From an uncultured Flavobacteriales bacterium (GTDB lineage Bacteria > Bacteroidota > Bacteroidia > Flavobacteriales_D > Crocinitomicaceae), in NCBI GenBank assembly GCA_903879765.1, contig CAIRMS010000213.1:1-5430 (forward strand): 5,430 nucleotides of DNA, written 5' to 3'. The notes beneath the pieces are model-generated. The model saw only the letters and a list, made by a program, of their open reading frames with translations, had not been told where the DNA came from and made no database searches. Shown here piece by piece: positions 1 through 5,430 of the stretch (positions are counted from its first letter, which is position 1; every line of letters starts with the position of its first letter). The position numbers and the translations under genes are program-made.

Positions 1-695
1 ATGTTTTTGATGATAAACGCATTCGCAAGGATTGGATTCTCCAAGTGTAGTGTTTTCAAATAATCAAACTGATAATCCTTTATTTTTATTGGATTTGGCG
101 TCCAATTTTGACGAACTCCTTCAATGATGAGTACCTCACGTGAATCTTCGTTGTAGGTAAACGTGAATGGCAAAGGACCGGCAAACCTGCGTGCTTCTTT
201 CCAATCCGCGAAGGGCGAATGTTCCGGTAGAGAAATGTTATCTTCCCTCCTATCCAAAACGACCTTGAATTTTGATTGAATGGATGAAATCTCGATTGAC
301 TCCTCACCTTCAACTTGCTGAATATCGGTAGTTGTATAATTGTAATGGGTAAAGATATTCCCGAAAAACTCCATTTTCTTTTTGTCCGTTTCCGATTTCA
401 GAATATACAAGCCCCTTAAGCGTTTTCCTTCTTTATTTGTATAGCGCACAAACACGCGGTAACCAATGAGAAAAAAGTCATTTCCCATAAATTTCGGAGT
501 TCCTTTTGGACGTAATCCTTTCGTTTGAACCATTGCCACCGCGATAAACGCCCATTTATCTTCAAAAGTGTCTAAGGTCAAACATTCGGGAATTAGTGAG
601 GCTAACGCTTCTTTAGGGACCGCAAACGTCAGGACAATCGAATGTTCAAAATAGGCTTCAACAGCAAAAGGATGGTCTTTTAGAAAATCGAGCAT
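1..695 (-). CDS. DUF2071 (YqjF-like) family protein, 3' end cut by window edge
   Basis: This reading frame starts at ATG 695-693 and stays open to base 1, giving 231 visible residues, so the stop lies outside the window. The protein is soluble, with no signal peptide or membrane segment. It begins MLDFLKDHPFAVEAYFEHS, followed by a stretch like the N-terminus of the DUF2071 family (VPKEALASLIPECLTLD at about 26-42). A central block GYRVFVRYTN (78-87), then GLYILKSETD (95-104) and FFGNIFTHYNY (110-120), matches the family's beta-rich core, which is related to acetoacetate decarboxylase folds. Family members are usually about 230-250 residues, so only a short C-terminal piece should be missing. 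No enzymatic activity is established for the family, and I infer none. It lies 85 bases downstream of a DoxX-like gene on the same strand, a pairing I recall from other bacteria. The start has no clear Shine-Dalgarno site, as is usual in Bacteroidota. Family assignment is from memory of the motif pattern. Confidence 0.8.
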   Translation of the reverse strand, partial: MLDFLKDHPFAVEAYFEHSIVLTFAVPKEALASLIPECLTLDTFEDKWAFIAVAMVQTKGLRPKGTPKFMGNDFFLIGYRVFVRYTNKEGKRLRGLYILKSETDKKKMEFFGNIFTHYNYTTTDIQQVEGEESIEISSIQSKFKVVLDRREDNISLPEHSPFADWKEARRFAGPLPFTFTYNEDSREVLIIEGVRQNWTPNPIKIKDYQFDYLKTLHLENPILANAFIIKN

Positions 696-780
696 GTTTC
701 CACTAGGCGTTTCGTGTATTTAAAGTTAGGTGAATTTCCGAATTTAATTCCTGTTATCTCAGATTATTTATCATTCGAAA

Positions 781-1167
781 TCAACTATTCTTCGTTTTAG
801 GACGAACATAAAATTCATGGAAGTAAACAAGCAAAATAAACATGAAGGCAAAAACGGAATTGAATTTTCCCCAAAGCAACAAATCGGGAACAAGAATAAA
901 TTCAAGCGTATTCATGAGTCCAACAACAAGTATTTGGGTCCAGGCATTCCACTTTGATTTATATCCACTGATAATCCAAAGCGCCATGATGACTTCCGAG
1001 ATTCCAATGAGGAATGTCAGCGGTCTTGCGTAGGCATCTCCTAGAATGCGTGCGACAATTTCCTGATGCCTAGGGACCAAGTTGAGCACTTTACAAAATA
1101 AGCCATTAGCGACCCAAACAAAGGCAATGATATAGGTTAAAATGATTGATAACTGCTTGTTTTTCAT
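781..1167 (-). CDS. DoxX-like (DoxX_3 type) small membrane protein
   Basis: A 128-residue inner-membrane protein with four predicted helices at about residues 6-24, 48-66, 76-95 and 102-118. The sequence NLVPRHQEIVARILG (29-43) after the first helix, followed by a helix containing GISEVIMALWIISG, is the pattern I associate with the DoxX-like family. That family is built on the four-helix plan of DoxX/DoxD, whose founding member is a subunit of an archaeal thiosulfate:quinone oxidoreductase. Most DoxX-like proteins, including this type, have no proven reaction, so a redox role should not be assumed. The ATG at 1167-1165 is preceded by an A/T-only-like leader without a Shine-Dalgarno site. It sits 20 bases after the stop of the upstream lipoprotein gene, so co-transcription is likely. 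The basic tail (RPKTKNS) suggests the C-terminus faces the cytoplasm. Length is normal for the family. Confidence 0.8.
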   Translation of the reverse strand: MKNKQLSIILTYIIAFVWVANGLFCKVLNLVPRHQEIVARILGDAYARPLTFLIGISEVIMALWIISGYKSKWNAWTQILVVGLMNTLEFILVPDLLLWGKFNSVFAFMFILLVYFHEFYVRPKTKNS

Positions 1168-1187
1168 TTATTTGAATTTAATTTAAG

Positions 1188-1679
1188 TCATTGACTATTG
1201 ATTTTAGTAAACCTCCTTAAAATACGACTGATGCTTTTAGTGGATTCAGAAATATCAGTCCATGTTCCCACAGAGGAGTAATTACAGCAAAGTTCAGTGT
1301 TATTGTATTGCAAACAAACACTTAAGGACCCGGCATAACACGACGCGTATTTTTCGGTTATGACAGGTTCACTCACCATTTTATTAACGAACTGATAAAG
1401 TGAATCTTTCGACGTTACATCAATAGGTATGATCATCGATTTCCGATTGGTTGTGATGCGATAACTTTTGCCATCCGCCGCGATTGTATCCTTTAATTCC
1501 CATGTTCTGACAATCATAGTATCATATTTCTGAAATATTTCAATCGATTGAAAATCACTTTCGAGGTTCATTTGAGTCCATTCAGGCTCTACTGCCACTG
1601 GTTTTTTCTTCACCTCTTCCTGACAGGAAAAAATAGAAAAGAGGATGATCAAACTATAAACGATGGTAATTCTTGACAT
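1188..1679 (-). CDS. small lipoprotein with four cysteines in the mature domain, function unknown
   Basis: A 163-residue protein with a lipoprotein signal: a short basic start (MSR), a hydrophobic stretch (residues 4-17) and a cysteine at 19 in the context SIFSC. The lipobox is slightly atypical, with Phe at -2. Cleavage would leave CQEEVKKK at the N-terminus. Q followed by acidic residues right after the cysteine resembles the lipoprotein export signal described in Bacteroidota such as Capnocytophaga, so surface exposure is possible. The mature part is predicted mainly beta, with four cysteines at 114, 122, 131 and 132 that could form disulfides. I do not recognise a family. The stop of the upstream membrane-protein gene is only 6 bases before this ATG, which points to tight co-expression. 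No strong ribosome binding site is seen, only GAAAG next to the start. Confidence 0.8.
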   Translation of the reverse strand: MSRITIVYSLIILFSIFSCQEEVKKKPVAVEPEWTQMNLESDFQSIEIFQKYDTMIVRTWELKDTIAADGKSYRITTNRKSMIIPIDVTSKDSLYQFVNKMVSEPVITEKYASCYAGSLSVCLQYNNTELCCNYSSVGTWTDISESTKSISRILRRFTKINSQ

Positions 1680-1685
1680 CTTTCG

Positions 1686-2099
1686 TTAGTTAAAAGGTTT
1701 TTTATTGCTGCACTCAGGCTTTAACTTACCGCTAAACCAAAGCAACAACATAAGTACGCCTATTTTTAAGAAAACTTTCCAATACAGTCTAAATTCTTCT
1801 TGGAAAGTGTATTCACTATTTTGCCACATGTATGTGAAATCATACAAAACATAAATGATACAGAAGCCATACATTCCTTGAATGATTCGATGAATCCATT
1901 TTTTTGCTAGAATGGCTTGTGAAAAATAGAGAACGGTTAACACGTATAAAATTCGCCAATCATAAGCGTCCGTCAAACTACTGGATAAATGGACACGCTC
2001 AGCATTTACAATAAGCCATAAAAGTAGAATCAATCCACTGAGCGCATGAATACGATTTTGGTTTTTAGCACTTTCCAGAATTGAATACAACTGTTTCAT
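1686..2099 (-). CDS. four-helix membrane protein of unknown function
   Basis: A 137-residue protein with predicted membrane helices at about 17-33, 50-66, 72-90 and 106-123. There is a short amphipathic N-terminus (MKQLYSILESAKNQNR) and a lysine-rich tail (KLKPECSNKKPFN), which suggests both ends face the cytoplasm. There are several aromatic residues at the membrane borders (DWRILY, YDFTYMW, RLYWKVF). I recognise no family and no catalytic motif. The gene is sandwiched between a tail-anchored protein gene 27 bases upstream and a lipoprotein gene 6 bases downstream, all on one strand. It may work with that lipoprotein, but this is inferred from spacing only. The leader TTAAAACCAATCA before the ATG has no Shine-Dalgarno site. 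Confidence 0.75.
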   Translation of the reverse strand: MKQLYSILESAKNQNRIHALSGLILLLWLIVNAERVHLSSSLTDAYDWRILYVLTVLYFSQAILAKKWIHRIIQGMYGFCIIYVLYDFTYMWQNSEYTFQEEFRLYWKVFLKIGVLMLLLWFSGKLKPECSNKKPFN

Positions 2100-2126
2100 T
2101 GATTGGTTTTAACTAATAACTTTAAA

Positions 2127-2597
2127 TCAAGATGGAAAAAGCCATTTGTACAAAATAATAGATAGGGACGCCACAAACCAAGTTCCGAAAATCAATAGAA
2201 GAATTATTTTAGAAATGCGTCCTCGTTTTTTGAAGCTTCGGTTTTCGTGAAATGCGCGTTCCCTGGCTTTTCGATTGTCGTCGGTGGCGGCATGTTCTAT
2301 TTGTTCCATCAACCCGATTTCTTTGATTTTACGCACGATGGATTCAGAGGATTCTTCCAGGGACCAATAAATCAAGATACTAGGCATGTCCTTGTGAATG
2401 TGTGTAATCTTAATGGATTTTCTAAAAAGTGCTGGAATAAGTTCAATGGAAACAATATCTTTCGGTAAAAAGACGACGTTCCCATAAAATGGCGCATCTA
2501 TTTCCAATTGATCTTTGCTTACTTTCAAGGTGACTAAGGGATAGCCAACCTTTGTAAAACCAATTTTAGCTGCACCTGCAAAGACGATATTATTCAT
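2127..2597 (-). CDS. tail-anchored protein with soluble N-terminal domain, function unknown
   Basis: A 156-residue protein without a signal peptide. Residues 1-100 look like a compact alternating beta-strand domain (LVTLKVSKDQLEID, NVVFLPKDIVSIELI, KSIKITHIH, SILIYWSL) closed by a helix at about 84-100. A charged, basic linker follows (about 103-130, with DDNRKARERAF and FKKRGR), then a single hydrophobic helix (130-150) near the C-terminus ending KWLFPS. The basic segment just before the helix predicts that the N-terminal domain stays in the cytoplasm, anchored from its C-terminus. The strand pattern plus final helix is reminiscent of a bacterial PH-like (GRAM/bPH) domain, but this is a guess from secondary structure, not a motif match. 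It lies 28 bases after a lipoprotein gene. An AAAGGAAA element about 14 bases upstream of the ATG is too far to be a convincing ribosome site. Confidence 0.75.
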   Translation of the reverse strand: MNNIVFAGAAKIGFTKVGYPLVTLKVSKDQLEIDAPFYGNVVFLPKDIVSIELIPALFRKSIKITHIHKDMPSILIYWSLEESSESIVRKIKEIGLMEQIEHAATDDNRKARERAFHENRSFKKRGRISKIILLLIFGTWFVASLSIILYKWLFPS

Positions 2598-2625
2598 ATA
2601 CTAAAGTAACAATTTCCTTTCGACC

Positions 2626-3498
2626 TTAATCCCGAATCAAGGAACCAGGAGTGATAAAAATGATTTCACCTCTTTTCTCTACTTGAATCGTGACTTCAGG
2701 CGAATCCCGCTCACCGAGAATATTTCTTCGCACTTTATACGTGTGAATATCATTGACAAATGTAAACTCATGATTGCCTCCACTGCCCTGCATTTCACAA
2801 ATTCCATTTTTCAGCACAAGATCGGGTAGAATGGCTTCATCTGCTCCTGCTTTCCACGAAACATAGCGATAACTGTTTTCGCTCAATTCATCGATACGAA
2901 TGAGAAACTTCTCCGTTTGAATCTTATACACTGGACTTTTAAAGTTCCTTAATGTCGCATGTAGCTGTTCCTTATCTTTCCTGATTAATTCTGCTTGGAT
3001 ATTCTTCTCTCGCTTCGATTGGTAATTGATGGCAGAGATAAAACCAGGTTGAAATGACATCCACACCACACCATTGTCCAACATGATTCCTCTCCACCCT
3101 ACTTCCGTCCATTGACTGATGTCAGATTGAGCAATATTGTCAATCAACTTTTGATCAAAAACCTCATGAAATCGTTGAATAAATTCTTCTTTGTTGCGGA
3201 TTGATGGAATGGGATAATCTCGATTGAGAGGATAAGATATTTTATTGGAAATCCCTTCTACATCTACTTTCTTGAACAGTTCAATCAGCTTTTTGATACT
3301 TACTATTTCTTCATGTTCCAAGGTGTTTTGTTCGGAATAGGAGCTTGGATGAGCTGGAGCTACTTTCACGTTTTGTCGACCTGAAACCGCAACTTTTTCA
3401 TTCTGATGATTCTTTTGATGGACGACCGTTTTAGGTTCCGGATTTTGACAGGCTGAAACCAACAAAAGGAGTACAAAAGTAAATTCGCAATAGTTCAT
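2626..3498 (-). CDS. 290-residue lipoprotein, uncharacterised
   Basis: The protein starts with a lipoprotein signal: hydrophobic run from about residue 6 to 16 (FTFVLLLLVSA) and cysteine 17 in a classic V-S-A-C lipobox. A polar, presumably flexible linker (about 18-62) follows the cysteine. A folded region begins near EIVSIKKLIELFKK and contains ISYPLNRDYPIPSI (about 88-101), then NKEEFIQRFHEVFD and the well-defined string EVGWRGIMLDNGVVWM. I recall the YPL..YPIP / EFI.RF..VFD / GWRGIML.NG..W pattern from uncharacterised bacterial envelope proteins, but know no function. The N-terminal folded part could be NTF2-like. The C-terminal half (about 190-290) is beta-rich. The gene is preceded by an AGGAG site and lies 11 bases after the upstream membrane-protein gene. 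The start agrees with both the lipobox position and the ribosome site. Confidence 0.85.
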   Translation of the reverse strand: MNYCEFTFVLLLLVSACQNPEPKTVVHQKNHQNEKVAVSGRQNVKVAPAHPSSYSEQNTLEHEEIVSIKKLIELFKKVDVEGISNKISYPLNRDYPIPSIRNKEEFIQRFHEVFDQKLIDNIAQSDISQWTEVGWRGIMLDNGVVWMSFQPGFISAINYQSKREKNIQAELIRKDKEQLHATLRNFKSPVYKIQTEKFLIRIDELSENSYRYVSWKAGADEAILPDLVLKNGICEMQGSGGNHEFTFVNDIHTYKVRRNILGERDSPEVTIQVEKRGEIIFITPGSLIRD

Positions 3499-3509
3499 GT
3501 GTCTCCTAT
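3499..3509 (-). promoter_or_regulatory. Shine-Dalgarno site of the 290-residue lipoprotein gene
   Basis: The intergenic gap reads ATAGGAGACAC on the minus strand immediately before ATG 3498-3496. AGGAG (3507-3503) lies four bases from the start codon. This is the clearest Shine-Dalgarno element in the AT-rich block, where most leaders have none. It supports the chosen start and suggests that this gene may be translated more strongly than its neighbours, which is an inference. Confidence 0.55.
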
Positions 3510-4127
3510 TTATTGAACAACCGAATGCAACTTCAACTTTTTATCCAACACAAGCGTGTGACAAGAACCTAAATCGATTTCAGGAAAGTCAAGGGTATCG
3601 TTTTTTCCGTGATATTGAAAAATCAATTTCAATGAATCAGGTTCTGAATAAGACCTACCATCCCCAGTGAAAAAATCGGGGTCATAATTAAAAATCAAGG
3701 TCGAACCTTCGGAAAGGTCACCTAGTTTCCATGATTTTTTCTTTCCTTGAAGCATGAGTTGTTTAAATTCTTGTCCAGATTGATTGTCCAGCTTGACAAA
3801 CACCAAATTACTGATTCTATGTTGAGCATCTAGAATAAATAGAACGGATGGGATATTGATGAGTATAATGAACGTGGTAAATAGCATTTTTTTATGCAGC
3901 TGTTTTCGATTGACAAGGACATAGATGAACAATAATCCGAGTGCGCATAGGCACAACCAAGTGAAAACGACCATCCACCAAAAGCCAACTATTTCAAATA
4001 GAAAGAAATCGAAGGCAAAAAAATACCTACAGGCCGTCCAGGTGAGGAAAATCAGCCATCCACCAACGAAAGCTGTAAGTCCGATGTACCAACTGATTGT
4101 CAACAAGATTTTTTCTTTCTGCGGCAT
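3510..4127 (-). CDS. three-helix membrane protein with soluble C-terminal domain, function unknown
   Basis: A 205-residue protein with three predicted membrane helices at about 8-30, 47-73 and 80-99, the loop after helix 2 being basic (NRKQLHKK). Residues about 104-205 form a polar, beta-strand-rich domain (LVFVKLDNQSG, STLIFNYDPDFF, LKLIFQYHG, CHTLVLDKKLKL). By the positive-inside rule, the basic 73-80 loop is cytoplasmic, so the C-terminal domain would face the periplasm. I recognise no family and no catalytic residues. The domain could be an Ig-like or binding module, which is speculative. The ATG at 4127-4125 is 8 bases from the upstream stop. The upstream gene's TAG stop overlaps a purine-rich AATAGGAT element that could act as its ribosome site, which fits translational coupling with the DUF4328 gene. 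The lipoprotein gene follows after 11 bases. Confidence 0.78.
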   Translation of the reverse strand: MPQKEKILLTISWYIGLTAFVGGWLIFLTWTACRYFFAFDFFLFEIVGFWWMVVFTWLCLCALGLLFIYVLVNRKQLHKKMLFTTFIILINIPSVLFILDAQHRISNLVFVKLDNQSGQEFKQLMLQGKKKSWKLGDLSEGSTLIFNYDPDFFTGDGRSYSEPDSLKLIFQYHGKNDTLDFPEIDLGSCHTLVLDKKLKLHSVVQ

Positions 4128-4135
4128 GAGGTATC

Positions 4136-4885
4136 CTATTCCTCAATTAACTTTTCTTCTTGATTTTCTGCTTGCACTTCTGCTTGTACTTTTTCTTGCA
4201 CTTCTTCTTGCACTTCTTCTTGCACTTCTTCTTCCTCTTTTAAATCTAATAAAATCGGCTCCACTTTTGAATAGTCCTTTATGACTTTGATCGCCAACAA
4301 AGCAAGTGGAATATTCAAGATGTTTTGAAACATACTTGAGGTGGTACTAAAAATCAATTCATCTATTGATTCAGCATTCATCGTATAGCGTAATACAAAT
4401 TGTCCAACGATGCTACTAACAATCCAAAGTGCCCACCACCAACCAAGATAACGAGTAGATAAGTCATTGTCATTTATTCCTTTTTTCTCTAATAATTCAC
4501 TAGACTCTTCATATAATTCTTTCATGATTTGATAAGGACGAAACAAACTAATAACCGGCACGAACCAACTTCCAGCTGCCCATCCTTCCGTATGCAATAA
4601 ATAGTCTACACGAAGATGTAAGTTAAAATAAGCACGTCTAAACCATTTGATGAACGTAACAGCAGAAATGATATAAACAATGAGGTAAAGTACACCAATG
4701 ATTTGTTCCCTCATATCATTTAAAGTGGCATCAAGGGGAGTTATTGACGCACCACTGGCTGCTGATTTAAGCAAATCGTATTGAAAGTAACCTGAAATGA
4801 AGGAAACGATTTCCAATGAGAATATTATCCAAATTAATGTAATGGCATTCTTTGCGCGTTGTCCGTTTGGTTTTAATGTGATCAT
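4136..4885 (-). CDS. DUF4328 family membrane protein with repetitive acidic C-terminal tail
   Basis: A 249-residue inner-membrane protein of the DUF4328 type. Visible family features are the start MITLKPNGQRAKNAITLIW, helix 2 running into IKWFRRAYFN (79-88), the conserved block GWAAGSWFVPVISLFRPYQI (101-120) continuing to MKELY, and WWWALW (149-154) at the next helix. Predicted membrane helices are at about 15-33, 62-80, 147-166 and 184-203. No function is known for the family. The last 35 or so residues are unusual: EVQE/QAEV-type repeats (about 217-243) made by a 12-base tandem repeat, forming a long charged, probably helical cytoplasmic tail. The start is supported by the typical family N-terminus. 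Its leader is a poly-A tract (GTAAAAAAAAAGAAAAAC before ATG) directly at the composition break, so the gene's native promoter is probably absent from this window. It is the first gene of the AT-rich minus-strand series. Confidence 0.88.
   Translation of the reverse strand: MITLKPNGQRAKNAITLIWIIFSLEIVSFISGYFQYDLLKSAASGASITPLDATLNDMREQIIGVLYLIVYIISAVTFIKWFRRAYFNLHLRVDYLLHTEGWAAGSWFVPVISLFRPYQIMKELYEESSELLEKKGINDNDLSTRYLGWWWALWIVSSIVGQFVLRYTMNAESIDELIFSTTSSMFQNILNIPLALLAIKVIKDYSKVEPILLDLKEEEEVQEEVQEEVQEKVQAEVQAENQEEKLIEE
4159..4230 (-). repeat. 12-base tandem repeat inside the DUF4328 gene (six units)
   Basis: On the plus strand the unit is CTTGCACTTCTT. Units run at 4159-4170, 4171-4182, 4183-4194, 4195-4206, 4207-4218 and 4219-4230. 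The last three are identical, the second differs by one base (CTTGCACTTCTG), and the first and third are more diverged. The unit length is a multiple of three, so copy-number change would lengthen or shorten the E-V-Q-E tail by four residues without breaking the frame. The graded divergence looks like recent slippage expansion from the central part of the tail coding sequence. Confidence 0.9.
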
Positions 4886-4902
4886 GTTTTTCTTTTTTTT
4901 TA
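4886..4902. other. composition break with homopolymer, probable chimeric join
   Basis: The plus strand reads G, five T, C, nine T (4893-4901), then ACCTCTCCTC. To the left the DNA is AT-rich with Bacteroidota-type genes; to the right it is immediately about 75-85 percent G+C with different codon use. No repeat, tRNA, integrase or transposase lies at the boundary. An abrupt switch at a homopolymer is typical of an assembly or ligation chimera, and less typical of natural gene transfer. The exact breakpoint cannot be placed within the T tract, but 4901/4902 is the most visible edge. Confidence 0.75.
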
Positions 4903-5430
4903 CCTCTCCTCACCCGCCACCCGCAGCGCCTCCCGGACAATCTCGTTCACCGGCTCTAAGAAACTGGACCGGGCGAGCGTGGACGCCGGCGGCAGCCCGC
5001 CCGGACCCAACCCATCCGCGCGGGCAGCCACAGGCACGACGGGGGTCGCTCCACGGCGGCGGCCAAACAGGCCGCCCGTGGTGGTGGCCCCTCCTCCAGC
5101 CGGCGGCAGCACCAGGGGGGACGCCCCGCCCGCCATCGCCCCGAACCCGCGACCCGCGTCCGCCCGGCCCGGACTGAGGCAATAGTCCAGCCAGGCCGGT
5201 AGCAGGGGCGAGGGCGTGCCTGGCGGGGCGCTGGAGCCGGAGGAGGCCAGGGCCGGGACCGCCCACAGGTCCGCCCACAGCGGCACGCCCTCTGGCGGGG
5301 CGAGCAGCACCACGGCCGCCGACCGGGCGGCCAGGGGGCCCAGGTCGGGGGACGACCCGACCGTCACCCAGGCATCTCCCGCCGCCAGGGCCCGCCCGGC
5401 GTCGCGGTCGGAGACCAGCAGGGCCGCCCG
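4900..5430 (-). CDS. C-terminal part of a PotD-like solute-binding protein from a GC-rich organism, 5' end outside window
   Basis: The frame is open from the right edge (5430) to a TAA at 4902-4900, giving 176 residues. It starts upstream of the window; a GTG at 5367 is internal and not a credible start, because the frame continues clearly beyond it (RAALLVSDRDAGRALAAGDA). Features are an early AWVTVGSSPDL stretch, then APPEGVPLWADLWAVP (about 43-58), PAWLDYCLSPG (about 78-88), a Gly/Ala/Pro-rich low-complexity part, and STLARSSFLEPVNE near the end. The EG..LWADLW, W.d.CL.P and L.RS.FL.P order is what I recall from the C-terminal lobe of cyanobacterial periplasmic spermidine/putrescine-type (PotD-like) ABC-transporter binding proteins. 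A GC-rich picocyanobacterium (Cyanobium/Synechococcus type) is a plausible source. The ligand is unknown. Two of the three stop-codon bases come from the T tract, so the stop may be created by the join. The strong bias to G/C in third positions contrasts with every other gene here. Confidence 0.6.
   Translation of the reverse strand, partial: RAALLVSDRDAGRALAAGDAWVTVGSSPDLGPLAARSAAVVLLAPPEGVPLWADLWAVPALASSGSSAPPGTPSPLLPAWLDYCLSPGRADAGRGFGAMAGGASPLVLPPAGGGATTTGGLFGRRRGATPVVPVAARADGLGPGGLPPASTLARSSFLEPVNEIVREALRVAGEER

Noticed and set aside
86..313. Short minus-strand frame overlapping the DUF2071 gene
   Set aside because: It lies entirely inside the DUF2071 coding sequence in another frame and has an arginine/serine-rich composition without protein-like pattern.
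721..728. TAACTTTA on the minus strand, close to the Bacteroidota -7 promoter element TAnnTTTG, upstream of the DUF2071 gene
   Set aside because: No TTG element is found at the expected distance upstream, and 7-of-8 matches are common by chance in AT-rich DNA.
729..780. Short inverted repeat GAATT-A-AATTC in the 85-base gap, considered as a terminator
   Set aside because: The stem is only five A/T-rich pairs and no T-run follows it in the direction of transcription.
842..1033. Plus-strand frames at 842-1033 and 2247-2468
   Set aside because: Both are antisense to well-supported minus-strand genes and lack any recognisable features.
4159..4230. Tandem repeat considered as a CRISPR array
   Set aside because: Units are 12 bases, directly abutting with no spacers, and lie inside a coding sequence.
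3925..4284. Plus-strand frame with a long leucine/alanine-rich tail, superficially a membrane helix
   Set aside because: It is the antisense of the DUF4328 repeat and of the neighbouring three-helix gene; the leucine run is simply the complement of the E-V-Q-E codons, and the N-terminal part has no family character.
4797..5177. Plus-strand frame crossing the composition break
   Set aside because: It runs antisense through two real genes from different sources and includes the homopolymer as a phenylalanine run, so it is an accidental open frame.
4910..5278. Alternative frames on both strands in the GC-rich segment (also 4979-5185)
   Set aside because: GC-rich DNA has few stops, so spurious frames are expected; only the 4900-5430 minus frame shows recognisable protein motifs and stays open to the edge.

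Overview
The window has two parts that do not match in composition. Positions 1 to about 4890 are AT-rich DNA carrying eight genes, all on the minus strand and closely spaced. A hand count gives 20 G+C out of 60 for bases 4801-4860. The lipoprotein signals with Q/E/N after the cysteine, the general lack of Shine-Dalgarno sites, and the presence of DUF4328, DoxX-like and DUF2071 proteins fit a Bacteroidota genome. A flavobacterium-like or Fluviicola/Crocinitomicaceae-like aquatic member is my guess; the sequence alone does not settle the genus. Positions from about 4902 to 5430 are very GC-rich (51 of 60 for bases 5281-5340, 47 of 60 for 5041-5100). They hold the C-terminal part of one minus-strand gene resembling a periplasmic solute-binding protein of the cyanobacterial PotD-like kind.

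Layout in the direction of transcription (right to left): end of the GC-rich binding-protein gene (5430-4900); poly-A/poly-T junction (4886-4902); DUF4328 membrane protein with a repetitive acidic tail (4885-4136); three-helix membrane protein with a soluble C-terminal domain (4127-3510); 290-residue lipoprotein (3498-2626); tail-anchored protein (2597-2127); four-helix membrane protein (2099-1686); cysteine-containing lipoprotein (1679-1188); DoxX-like membrane protein (1167-781); DUF2071 protein (695-1, cut by the window edge). Gaps within the AT-rich block are 8, 11, 28, 27, 6, 20 and 85 bases. At least the first seven genes could therefore be one transcript, and the eighth may be read through or have its own promoter in the 85-base gap.

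Seven of the eight AT-rich genes encode membrane proteins or lipoproteins, so the block looks like an envelope-associated cassette of mostly uncharacterised proteins. Only DUF4328, DoxX-like and DUF2071 are families I recognise, and none gives a firm biochemical role here. The strongest oddity is the abrupt composition change at the homopolymer, which most likely marks a chimeric assembly join between two organisms rather than a natural locus. I see no RNA genes, CRISPR array, transposase or convincing terminator.
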